This document shows positions 55,601 to 64,000 of a DNA stretch of 64,000 bases, piece after piece (within the stretch, counting starts at the first letter, position 1; each line of letters starts with the position of its first letter). The position numbers and the translations under genes were made by a program. The DNA is from Homalodisca vitripennis (Eukaryota; Arthropoda; Insecta; Hemiptera; Cicadellidae), in the NCBI RefSeq assembly GCF_021130785.1, contig NC_060214.1:40903001-40967000 (forward strand), read 5' to 3'. The notes beneath the pieces were generated by a model that saw only the letters and a list, made by a program, of their open reading frames with translations, ran no database searches and had not been told where the DNA came from.

Positions 55601-58074
55601 AGTTAAAACCTCTAAAGTTTTCAAGATCTTTCTTTCCCTCTCAACTGCTGTTCTTGTTTTCCTCCTTCAGGCACCGGGGATCCGCTCAAATACCTCATTG
55701 GTTTCTCTCAGGTTGACAAAGAGGTCCCTGATCTCTGCACAGCTAGTATTATCACATATATGAGGTTGGACGAAAAGCACGCCGCAGGAGGAGTGTCAAA
55801 TGCCACCGATTTTTTGCAGAAAAATTTCGTCTCTAATCTGCATAATTCTCACATAAGTGATTTCTAAATCCAAAATTATCTTCACCACTTTTAAGTCAGA
55901 ACCACGACGTAGTGTTGGGTATGATAAAGAACCATCCATATTGGGACTCGGGTTAGGAGAGGCAATCGAAAAAGAAGACGATACAGGCCAGATGGAGGCG
56001 GAATTCCCTCTGCCCTTGTAGTTATCGTCTGTAATGGTTTTCCTCTCCCCATTTTTCCTATTTTTTCTGGCTTAGCCTTTACTAAAGTGTATCCTTTATC
56101 AAAGTGTACACTCGCATACTCTATTAGCGACAAGTAACAAAATCGCTGTAACGCTTACCGAAAAAAGTTAATAAATATTTATTTGCTTGGAGGTAAAAAA
56201 TGGCTGTCCCCAATAATCAGTCATAGTAAGTCGCTATAGAAGATAATCTTGGCCAGTGGAAGATAAATCGCGTCTTTGCTTATAATAAAATGCGCGTGCC
56301 TGTTTTTTTCTGTGGCTTATAGGACTTATTACTGACATTAGTGTATTAGACAATTCATAAAACTATTGTCATATTTTATTTCCACCCATAGGTCTCGTGG
56401 TTTGAAATTCGATACTAACTTGCCATTAGATTTAATTCTCACCTATATTTTGCATAAAAATGGGCAAAATAGTATTTAATTTCTTAAAATACGTTTAAAA
56501 TTAGAACTAAATAAATACTTGTTAGAACTAGGCACATACGCCATATATCTAAACTACTAATATGGCTATGTTTTTGGTAATGCTATTTGTATTTTCCAGT
56601 ACTGAAAAATGCTTTCACAGCCTTCGACCAAGAGAAGAAAGGCTGCATCGGGATCAGCATGATTGGCACCATCTTGGAATTGCTGGGTCACGCTCAGACC
56701 AATGCGCAGTTGGAGGCTATCGTCAAAGAGGTCGACCTTGACGGTAAGAATAATAGATACCAGTATAAAGAAGAAATTTTTGTCTTAAGGTATTTCTTTA
56801 AATCGAACATATGAAAAACTATCAGAAAGACTGTTTTGGACATTTGCTATCACGTAGTGTTACAAGAAGATCTGCATTCTGCTCTCTTGAGAATGTCACC
56901 GTTTCAACGTGATGTCAAATACTGAAATTGAATTGATACCACCTATAGATTAGTACAAAATATAATTTTATAATCAACTTATCGTTAATGAAATGCATTT
57001 GTTATATTATAAAATAAATGAGAATTAATCAAAGTCAGGTATGTGGAATTCCACAAGATTTACTAGATGAAGCTGAATTGTTGGAGGTATAAGAATAGCA
57101 AGAAATGGGTTGACAAGTAAATTGATCAGAGTATTGCAGTGCAGCCACAAATATGTAATATGTTTCAGTAATATTCGATACTGTATTGAAAGGTAAACCA
57201 ATGTGTTTGGATTTGAATGTGACATTTCATCTTTCGCGCATGTTTAAGAACTTTGATCTTTGATTTAAATCACGGTACTCATCAGTATTACATAGGTGAT
57301 AGAAAAAAAATTTAAATATACGAGTACATTATTTGTTCTGTTTTATCCTAGTAGTATTAGTTTATGTCTTTTCATGGTTAACATTTTATTTTAATTTAAT
57401 TAATAAACATTATCAAAGTAAAATTTCGGAAAATTTTGTGACTGAAAATCCAATGATATCTATGCAATTGTGTTTTTCTAATTTTACATTGAGTTTAGAT
57501 TTGTATACGGAGTTTATTCTCTGAAATTTAATAAATGAACGATCTACAAAACTGTAATATATGTTCAAGAGCATTATAGACCCAACTAATTAGATTTATA
57601 ATATATCGGCGTTGAATTAAGCACTGCTTTTATGAATACTGAAAGTAAATAAATTTCTAAATTCACATAGTACAAAACCCAGTACAATCAAATGGAAGAA
57701 GTGAAATTTTTAGATAAATTAGAGATGCTTTGTTTCATCTATACAATAAAGTTTCTGAGGCATCCATGTTGATATGAAAGGCATCATTATACTACGCTAT
57801 AAGGTAATAATAAAACTCCGGTAAGATGAAAACATTAAAATTTGTTTTTATGAACATCAAATAACATATTCGAGCTAAATATTGGTAACAATAATAGTTT
57901 TAAGGTGCTCTATTCAATAATGCTCCTCTATTCCATTCCCAGGGTCAGGAGAGTTGGAGTTCGAGGAGTTCTGTATCCTGGCGTCTAAGTTCCTGACTGA
58001 GGAGGAGGAGGACACGAACGCTGAACTCCTCAACTCCGAGCTCAAGGAGGCCTTCAGATTCTACGATAGAGATG
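46492..58074 (+). CDS. TpnC: Troponin C, N-terminally extended, 3' incomplete
   Basis: Coding exons are at 46492-46611, 51486-51519, 56600-56743 and 57943-58074. The phases are compatible (0, 1, 1, then 1 at the window's last donor), giving 143 complete codons. Troponin C is the calcium sensor of the thin-filament troponin complex with TnI and TnT, and switches muscle contraction. EF-hand I (residues about 62-73, [12 protein letters not shown]) is degenerate, as usual in insects. EF-hand II ([12 protein letters not shown]) keeps all calcium ligands. EF-hand III begins at FRFYDRDG and is split by the next intron. The rest of hand III and all of hand IV must lie beyond 64000. Odd points are the 40-residue Ala/Pro/Ser-rich N-terminus, and a linker ([20 protein letters not shown]) about four residues longer than usual. 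A related EF-hand protein is a less likely alternative. Confidence 0.85.
46839..47090. mobile_element. Palindromic MITE in intron 1
   Basis: Arms of about 110 bp: tttgaaaggataacatgatt, ttggagatttgcca, acgtttcgaggataggaatc and caggtgggg on the left, with the complement on the right (caaatctccaaaattatg, gattccaatcctcgaaac). The centre is (TATG)-rich. Diverged pieces of the same family are at about 58990-59060 and 62895-62975. Confidence 0.88.
49711..50200. repeat. Degenerate direct duplication, about 290-bp period
   Basis: Segment 49711-49930 and segment 49998-50200 share order and sequence: gcatccaattcagtttcatt / gcatcttattctgtctcgtt, aaggactcctacaccagcg / aagaactccttcaggagcg, ccacagcaactcaaat / tcacagcaactttgag, and ccaggacggttttt / ccaagacggatatt. 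An old tandem duplication, or two copies of an unknown repeat. Confidence 0.6.
50864..50988. repeat. Short direct repeats, 99-bp period
   Basis: gagtaaattatcacgtttga followed by tacaaa occurs at 50864 and at 50963, followed in each case by a similar 'catttacacttcagtaa / cattttcactccagtag' stretch. A local duplication in intron 1. Confidence 0.85.
51486..51519 (+). CDS. TpnC: Troponin C exon 2 (34 bp)
   Basis: Acceptor tttgttccag, donor tatat|gtaagt. Encodes [11 protein letters not shown] plus one base. LTKDQI is the conserved start of the first helix in insect troponin C (L-KEQI). A very short second exon at this position is common in insect TpnC genes. It is too short to be found as an ORF. 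Confidence 0.85.
52957..53928 (+). pseudogene. Merlin transposase, ISXO2-like, frameshifted
   Basis: The start ATG is 52957 ([17 protein letters not shown]). A zinc ribbon follows ([10 protein letters not shown], then RCGKIVN and [16 protein letters not shown]), then the DDE core: [20 protein letters not shown] with the first Asp, [22 protein letters not shown] with the second Asp, [10 protein letters not shown], and [13 protein letters not shown] with the acidic third position. The C-terminus lies around [11 protein letters not shown]. The frame breaks three times by my reading (near 53335, 53400 and 53505), so no active protein is possible. This is the fold that cuts and rejoins at Merlin TIRs. 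Confidence 0.9.
54342..54650. repeat. 153-bp tandem duplication inside the Merlin element
   Basis: Units 54342-54494 and 54495-54650 each contain cgaactaataacaccaaaa, cgaataaatgca, gtcagtcaggttttt, a G-rich run and 'aacggctacggcgataa', then tttttcggtgaaa. The second unit overlaps the right TIR, so the TIR's inner part has been doubled. Confidence 0.9.
55489..55867 (+). other. Exon-like coding-looking patch in intron 2, unidentified
   Basis: The patch has a good acceptor look (tcttgttttcctccttcag) just before 55674. The following frame ([20 protein letters not shown], then [17 protein letters not shown] and [11 protein letters not shown]) is open to a stop at 55865-55867. The base composition is clearly GC-richer than the intron. 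I recognise no domain and it does not fit troponin C. Possibilities are an exon relic, a processed-gene fragment or element debris. Confidence 0.3.
56600..56743 (+). CDS. TpnC: Troponin C exon 3: EF-hand I and start of II
   Basis: Acceptor ttttccag, donor gacg|gtaag. Encodes [20 protein letters not shown] through [20 protein letters not shown] to VKEVDLDG. The loop of EF-hand I lacks normal acidic ligands at several positions, so it should not bind calcium, as in other insect TnC. Helix residues TILELLG are the canonical family signature. Confidence 0.92.
56744..57942 (+). other. Troponin C intron 3 (1.2 kb)
   Basis: AT-rich and featureless by eye. Small open frames at 57025-57225 and 57333-57524 are background. 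Its donor gtaag and acceptor cattcccag are both good. Confidence 0.8.
57943..58074 (+). CDS. TpnC: Troponin C exon 4: EF-hand II, linker, start of III
   Basis: Acceptor cattcccag, donor gatg|gtaag. Encodes [20 protein letters not shown], then [20 protein letters not shown] and YDRDG. With the end of exon 3 it completes EF-hand II, the regulatory calcium site in insects. The acidic linker has an added TNAELL-type segment before ELKEAF. Confidence 0.93.
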
Positions 58075-58989
58075 GTAAGAAATTATGGTTATTAACAATA
58101 TCTCTGGTTGTTTTTATAGCAAATGTGCCATAAATTTGATTTTATAGTGGCTATTACCACATTTATATTAGAAAAACTACTACTGTCGCCTGTAATTCTT
58201 GAAATTTGTCCCAATCCTAACTACTAAACACGTTTATATCTTGAACACGGGTTTCAAAATCTTGAATATCATACAGGTTAGCTTAGGTATTCATATTGCT
58301 TCACAGATGGGCAGTAGTAATAAGAGGTTTCTCAATCTAATATAAACTGACAAGGTTTTCTCACTTGTCCTTAACACTGACAATGGAATCTAGAATAAGA
58401 ATGAATTAGTAAATTTTAAAGTAATAATGGCGCTTTATAATTTCAAAGCTGGTATTATTCACATTGGCTAAAAATGTTCAAGATTATTTTTTAATATGAT
58501 TCATATAAGGCAGTTTGATTTTACGTTAATGTTTTTTTATTTTCGTAATGGCCAGTGTAATAATTAAAATCCACCTAATGTTCAGTGACTAGGCTATGCA
58601 AACTTATGAACAATTTAACGAAATCCCATAATGATGTTCAACACATTTATATACGTTACCTCGTTGTGTCTCCATTAAGGAAGACTTTCCCTCTTATATA
58701 TTTCCTATTTATTTTGGCTTCTTCTACAAACATATTTTGTTATCGCATTGTGTTTTCACTAAGGACCAAGTTTTTCCTTGATTCTCGAGCTCCTCCCGCA
58801 AAAGAATCTGGGTTGACTTTGTGTACTCTCGCTATTAAACAAATTTCTCCGCGATTTCCGGGATCATAAATAATAACTTGCGTACTATTGGCAGAAGCAA
58901 CACTCTTGCTACCTAATATGTCCTTACTAAGAATAAGTCTTCTTTATTATTGTCGATTATGGAGGATTTGGACATATAATAGGAGTTTA

Positions 58990-59060
58990 CCACCATTATT
59001 TGTTAGAAAAGGGTACAAGTACGTTTTTGGGATTGGAATTTATCCTCTTCATGAATGATG
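58990..59060. repeat. Fragment of the intron-1 palindromic MITE family
   Basis: caccattatttgttagaaaa, then acgtttttgggattggaatt and tatcctcttcatgaatgatg follows the order of the 46839-47090 arm (ccatcattatatgtgacaaa, acgtttcgaggataggaatc, tatccccttcatcagg) with many differences. Confidence 0.55.
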
Positions 59061-59718
59061 AAAAAACGAACATAAAATTAAGCACAAAAATCAGTATATG
59101 CTGTTGGACTAGCCAAAGGCCAATTTGAAATCAAAACATGTTATAGTTCTTAAAAACTTTTTCCATTTTTGGACGTTCAATTTGCCCGTATGTCAAATAA
59201 TTATATTAATTACGGTATATTATTATTATTCTCTCATAGTATGTAAAATTTCCCATAGAAATCTTATATATTCTGAGACATTTATGAAATTTATGAATGA
59301 ATTATGAGACAAAGTTGGTAAAACCATCATGCGTTAAAACAACTATCCACAGGCGTTTAAAACTCATAAATTGCTTTAACTGTTCCACATCTGTTTAGAA
59401 TGACGATCAGAATTAAGAACGTTTTATTTAAAAACTGTGAATGTTAGTAACCTACACTCAAATCATATAATTATGTTAAGGTATTACATATGTAACTATT
59501 ATTTCATCACTTCAGAGACTACCGAAACCGAGTTAGTATCTGTGTGTAAATGTATCTATGGAATGAGGGTGTATAGGGAAATTGTCAGTGGTCTTTGGCA
59601 AATTAGTTCGTGTAAACTCAGTGACACTGTTGATGTTTGAGCTATGTATCCACTGATTACAAGCCATTCTGTATAATTAGATCTGTTGCGACGGGTGTCG
59701 ATACTCGCGATTAGTGAT

Positions 59719-59727
<9 letters not shown>

Positions 59728-59752
<25 letters not shown>
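59728..59752. repeat. (TA) microsatellite
   Basis: A pure TA run of about 25 bases inside troponin C intron 4. Confidence 0.9.
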
Positions 59753-59757
<5 letters not shown>

Positions 59758-61027
59758 ATTTTGAAAAGTAAAATATTGCACAATATTACACATATCCTAC
59801 ATTCAAGTTTAAATACTTAAATTTATTTTCAAAAACTAATTTATTTTTCCAAAAAGCCCTACATGTATCAGTGTTTGAATCCTAAAATTGATCCACGAGT
59901 GACTAACTCAGGTAGTTAATAGTTATGTTTGTCTGTCCGTGCGATGAATTGATACTGGTTGATACAAAGTCAGCTATTTTAATTCAGTAAGGATGTATTT
60001 TTGCTGGTGACGACATTCCTTTGACTTCCAAATTTCCATAGTTTAATATAGTAGTAAAACTTTTTAGTGAATTTATTAACACAAAGCACGTAATCATATA
60101 GTGACGTATATATTAAGCGTAAACAGTCCTAACCTCTCAGTTTTACGCTTTTTATGTGTGTAAAAAGGGCGATTTTGTGACACATATACTATTAAATTAT
60201 TTTCATAAGATTTACTCGTACAGCTGTACTCAATATAACCAAAACTGTTCAAGATACAACATATTATATAAATAATATATTTATATAAAATTTTAAATAA
60301 TTAAAATATCATAAGCATTCCAGAGTACTTTTTATTTTTCTCTAGCTTCGTAAGTAGTTGTCATTATTTTTTAAAGAATATTGGGACAGTCTATCTAGAT
60401 GTACAAAAACTTTGAACAGAGATTAGTTTCGAGTTTTGGGATTTATGTTCCGTTAATTTATGCAGAGACGTTTTGAAAGTGTTATATTAAGGACAATTGA
60501 AATAGACTAACTAAAACTAAGTACCGATCCTATAAATAATAGCTAATAAAGTATGAATATTATAGCTAATATTTTTGTTACATGGTGGAAAGTTGATAGA
60601 ATTACATGACGTAATCCATCGTAATATAAACACTGAAATAGTACTACATCAAGGCAAAGACCAAAACAAATAATTAAAACCGAAATAGGTTTTTTCGATG
60701 AATTAGGAATGAACAAACTATTCTCAGTGGTTTGTATTAGTCCCGCCAATGTTAACCGAGCCGATTACAAAGTCCCAATAGGTTACAAGCACTCTAGCTT
60801 ATTAACCACTGTACAGTAGTCGCACGTTCATTACATTATGTTTGCCATTGATCCTAGGTCTGGCCACCGTGGCTTGCCGACTTACATATTGCTGTTTAAC
60901 TTGAGAATTGGAGTAAGTAGGGTTCTCAAGTTTACAAATTTAATACACGATTTGTATTTGTAACAGTCTTAAATACTTAAGTTTTGGTAGTCTTCATTGA
61001 GGACCCGATAGTTTTTTGAAATCGTGT

Positions 61028-61155
61028 AGTTGTTCGTTCGTCTGTGCGATAAACTCTTGATAGAAAGGTCCTGAATATTTGAAATTTGGTACATAAGTTC
61101 CTCATGGCCCATGGAGAAGCACTATGGATTTAGGGTCAAAAATTAAAAGGAAAGT
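61028..61155 (+). repeat. Dispersed repeat with CTGTGCGATA core, copy 2
   Basis: cgtctgtgcgataaactctt, then ggtcctgaatatttgaaatt and tggcccatggagaagcac. It parallels the minus-strand copy at 4893-5165. A shorter match is at about 59930-59960 (tgtttgtctgtccgtgcgat). Confidence 0.5.
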
Positions 61156-61179
61156 TTACCCTTTTGTACCTTTACCCGT

Positions 61180-61520
61180 TGTCCACATGGGCACTACTTC
61201 TTTTGTTACGTTCTTTCATATCCTTCTATGCTCCATTGCATCAGTTTATTTTATTTTATAACAATAATTATTTTATCATGATTTAAAGGTTTGTTTATTT
61301 TATCATATCTGTCCTGTATTTTGTATCTTATTAAATCCTCCAATGTAACAGAACCGTGGTGGCAGCTCCCGAAGACATTCTAATACTAACGTAACAATCT
61401 TTTCATCTGTATTTATTGTCTGTGCGCAACCCCTTTGTTACGTTTTGTGGGAGGTCCTTCAACACTCCATTGCATCGAGCTATTTATATTACTGGAGACT
61501 ATATCGAACTACTTTTCTCC
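61180..61520. repeat. Degenerate direct repeat, about 240-bp period
   Basis: cttttgttacgttctttcat with tgctccattgcatcagttta (61200-61250) is echoed by ctttgttacgttttgtggga with cactccattgcatcgagcta (61432-61485). Old local duplication or two copies of one repeat. Confidence 0.45.
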
Positions 61521-62894
61521 ATAAAAAATAATGAGATTATCATGGTTTGCCTCCTGTAAAAATTTAAAATTCAGGATTTATCACTATTAAAATAGGTTTT
61601 CTTACCTATTCCCATACTATTAGTAGCCCATGGAAAATACCATTCGTGGTATACGTAAAAGATCTACCACTTTATTGATGAATTAAGAAAAGTATTTATA
61701 TTAATTCATTCAAAAAAGTATGAAAATATGCTGCACTCAGCGATCTTTTCTGCCTTTGCAAACACCCCCCCCGTCCCTTTTTTGGTAAGAGCCATCTATG
61801 GTAAATATACCAATAAATCAATGTTAAACTTCAAACACTCTTACACCTTACCTTTGGTTGTAGAATCTTGGAAAATGTAATTCTAAAGATAATATGAAAT
61901 GCATTGTAATGCTTTTTAGTGTTCTTGTAAGTGTATGACTTCAGAATAATCAACAATTAAATGTAAAATAGTTTGAGGTTTATTTCCTGAATAACTAAAA
62001 AAATGTCTAATAAATTTAAAAGCGTTTGGATATGTACTTATCTAAAAATCTAGTATTTTCCATAATTATGAAAAGACTGTAAAAATGTTTCAAGTTAACA
62101 TTGCTCTTATAAGGCTAATCTCAAGATGGCGGATTTTAGGCCGTTGATTATCGATTAAGTGTTAGAGAGGAAGGCTTCTTAGCCATAAATTCACCAGGTA
62201 AAATGACATCCCCTGACTATAACTTAACCCTTTAACAGATCTGGACATTCCAACGGAATGGCTCTTCTAATGACGTTGTGCGGAACAATGCGTATTGTCT
62301 CATTTTAGTTTATGGTGTACATAACACTTAACGATGAGCCGCGGATATTCTGGAATGCGTAAAGTTATTGATTTATGACCGTCGGGAAGAAGCAGAATGC
62401 GTGCAGTGCTGAAATTAAATTTATGATTCTCGCTAACCCCCATGTGACTATGCGTACTAGAACTCCCAAACTTTTCATACATAGGGTTCTCTTTTATTTT
62501 TTTTGTTAAATAAAATTGCCTTCCATGAAAAATAAGATAAAATTTAATTTGGGAAAATAAAATTTTTTTAAACTTATAAGGGCACGGTAACGTATCCAAG
62601 TTAGATTTTTACCTTGTTTTAAGAGCTAACTGGTATTATGCTGAATATCAGCCAAAAGTTTGTTTGAATATCGGGTGATGGCTCAGTATCCCATTTTGCC
62701 TCCACTGGTGTGACGTGTGATTGTGCTTTTGAATTCTCGCGCTCTTGCCGTATGCTAGTGACTTTTTCCTGCGAAGTGACAACGTCCAGGATTCATAATC
62801 TCCTGTCTGGACCCCAAGTAATTTTCAGTTTCGATTTTCTCATTTTCGTTTTCTTCTTTTTATTTTTCTTTTCTTTCTATTTTAGGTACTATTT

Positions 62895-62975
62895 TTCACC
62901 TGATGAAGGGCATAGATCTCAAGCCTCGAAACGTTGGGTTATACATTTTGTAACATTTAACGATTGCAAATGGTA
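62895..62975. repeat. Second fragment of the palindromic MITE family
   Basis: cacctgatgaagggcataga, then agcctcgaaacgttgggtta and tttgtaacatttaacgattg matches the right arm of the 46839-47090 palindrome in order. Confidence 0.6.
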
Positions 62976-64000
62976 GTGCTATACACGTTTAAGGTTAGTT
63001 TGAGAATGATAAAAACGTAGAAAAAATAAAAGCACAAGAAGAATCCGCTCACAGCCGGTCCGATGGCCAAGCCTAGTATTATCATTGAGAAAGGCTGCAC
63101 AACACTAGTGTATTATGTTCACTGCTCCTAATTACAATTATCAGTAAGAAGTCTGCAGCAGGCCTTTATTATTTTTGGTAGAACTAGCTTATTTTGAAAG
63201 TCTTTACAGCTTAAGATGAAGCGGCTCAAGGCAAAAATGGTAATGTAGGCATAAACTTACAAGGAAGTAGCAGATATTTAAATATGTAAGGTAAAATAAA
63301 TTGAGGGCATAGGCTATAAAGCAACGGATAAAGCAAAACAATTATTTTACTTTTTCAGTGAATCAATCTAATTACAATCTCTAAAAAAAATGTGACGTCC
63401 GAGATTGTTTTTAGTCTGTATACTTCCAATATTTACAAAACAAATAACACCTAAAGATCATTGACGCTGAAACAGTTCGGCTGGCCGCGGATTATGAGCT
63501 GCTATCGTTTGTTTAACAATTATTTTGCTTCAATCCGGCATTGGCATTCGATTCGATTCCCAATTGATTACAAGTAATCTAACTAATTGACCACTGTAAC
63601 AGTGGTATTTCATTACATTGTGTTACTATTAAGCTGGGGTGCGTCAAATTCAGCTAATCCCCAAACAAAACAAATATATAAATGTTTTGTTACACGTAAG
63701 AAGTGTATAAGTATAAGAATATAAAGAGTGTGTCACAGATTTCGATGAAAACGATGTTATATAATTTAGAATTGGCGTTCTTTTGGCAATAAAGGAGGTA
63801 TTATTTAGCTCCTTGCAATAAACCTTAATATATCGACTGGTATCTAAATGTCAGAAGTGTAGGATTTAAAATCATGTAAAATGTTAGATTTCCTTTAATA
63901 AATTATTATTTACACAGATATGTAAGAATTATTTTTTTATTTATTTATGTACGGATGTCCAATATTTCCTGTAGGATTTCTACGTATATCAGTCCAAAGA

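Larger units (their letters stand above)
51520..56599 (+). other. Troponin C intron 2 (5.1 kb)
   Basis: Contains the Merlin element (52597-54715) and the unidentified coding-looking patch at 55489-55867. A minus-strand open frame of 80 codons at 55891-56133 ([19 protein letters not shown]) has no recognised domain. The remaining 51520-52596, 54716-55488 and 56134-56599 are AT-rich with nothing supportable. Confidence 0.75.
58075..64000 (+). other. Troponin C intron 4, continuing past the window
   Basis: I searched by eye for the conserved remainder (a GNGYI-type loop, a helix like LREIL, and the IDSDGSG loop of EF-hand IV) and see no match to 64000. The intron is therefore at least 5.9 kb. 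It contains MITE fragments, a TA microsatellite and dispersed repeats listed separately. The rest is AT-rich without visible features. Confidence 0.7.

Noticed and set aside
62710..62976. 88-codon ORF with a Phe-rich middle
   Set aside because: Crosses a pyrimidine-rich tract and ends in a MITE fragment; no domain.

Overview
The window is nuclear DNA from an insect. It is AT-rich, has long introns, and is packed with decayed transposable elements. The only host gene I can model with confidence is an insect-type troponin C. The order is probably Hemiptera, but that is an impression from the repeat types (Merlin, helitron, RNase H-bearing LINE, mariner, tRNA-headed SINE), not something the sequence proves. 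No bacterial operon, CRISPR array or rRNA gene is visible.

Layout, left half (1-34 kb): mostly intergenic DNA made of nested mobile elements. LINE-A lies on the minus strand at about 1.4-4.6 kb. A plus-strand ORF with four tandem 33-residue repeats (6.5-7.4 kb) is cut by a minus-strand LINE fragment. Then come a Merlin-type short element (9.3-10.1 kb), a foldback (10.6-10.8 kb), a short derivative of a long-TIR family (11.1-11.9 kb) and a helitron (12.7-13.3 kb). LINE-B, with RNase H, is nearly full length on the minus strand (18.2-23.5 kb), and its ORF2 is split by an expanded (TA) run. Next are a SINE-containing tandem array with a helitron inside one unit (24.0-25.2 kb), a mariner-like element with TIRs of more than 400 bp (25.7-27.5 kb), a piggyBac-like element bounded by TTAA (28.7-29.7 kb), a LINE 3' fragment (30.5-31.4 kb) and a second helitron-type end at 34.3 kb.

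Middle (34.9-44.3 kb): a 2.4-kb element with TIRs of about 550 bp carries an ORF with two CX2C...HX2C modules. It is the apparent parent of the 11-kb short copy. Further on are a 1.2-kb foldback with internal 150-160-bp repeats (39.8-41.1 kb), a 1.15-kb TIR element (42.6-43.75 kb), a mariner remnant and a near-perfect 125-bp hairpin (44.2 kb).

Right part (46.4-64 kb): troponin C on the plus strand. Exons are at 46492-46611, 51486-51519, 56600-56743 and 57943-58074. All junctions are phase-compatible, and the gene runs off the right edge before EF-hands III and IV are complete. Exon 1 adds a 40-residue Ala/Pro/Ser-rich N-terminus not seen in textbook troponin C. Intron 1 holds a 250-bp palindrome, and intron 2 holds a broken autonomous-type Merlin transposon (52.6-54.7 kb).

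The most unusual items are the two-zinc-module long-TIR element family, the tandem TQT-motif ORF, the N-terminally extended troponin C, the (TA) expansion inside a reverse transcriptase, and two Merlin-type elements that share an internal 150-bp block although their TIRs differ.
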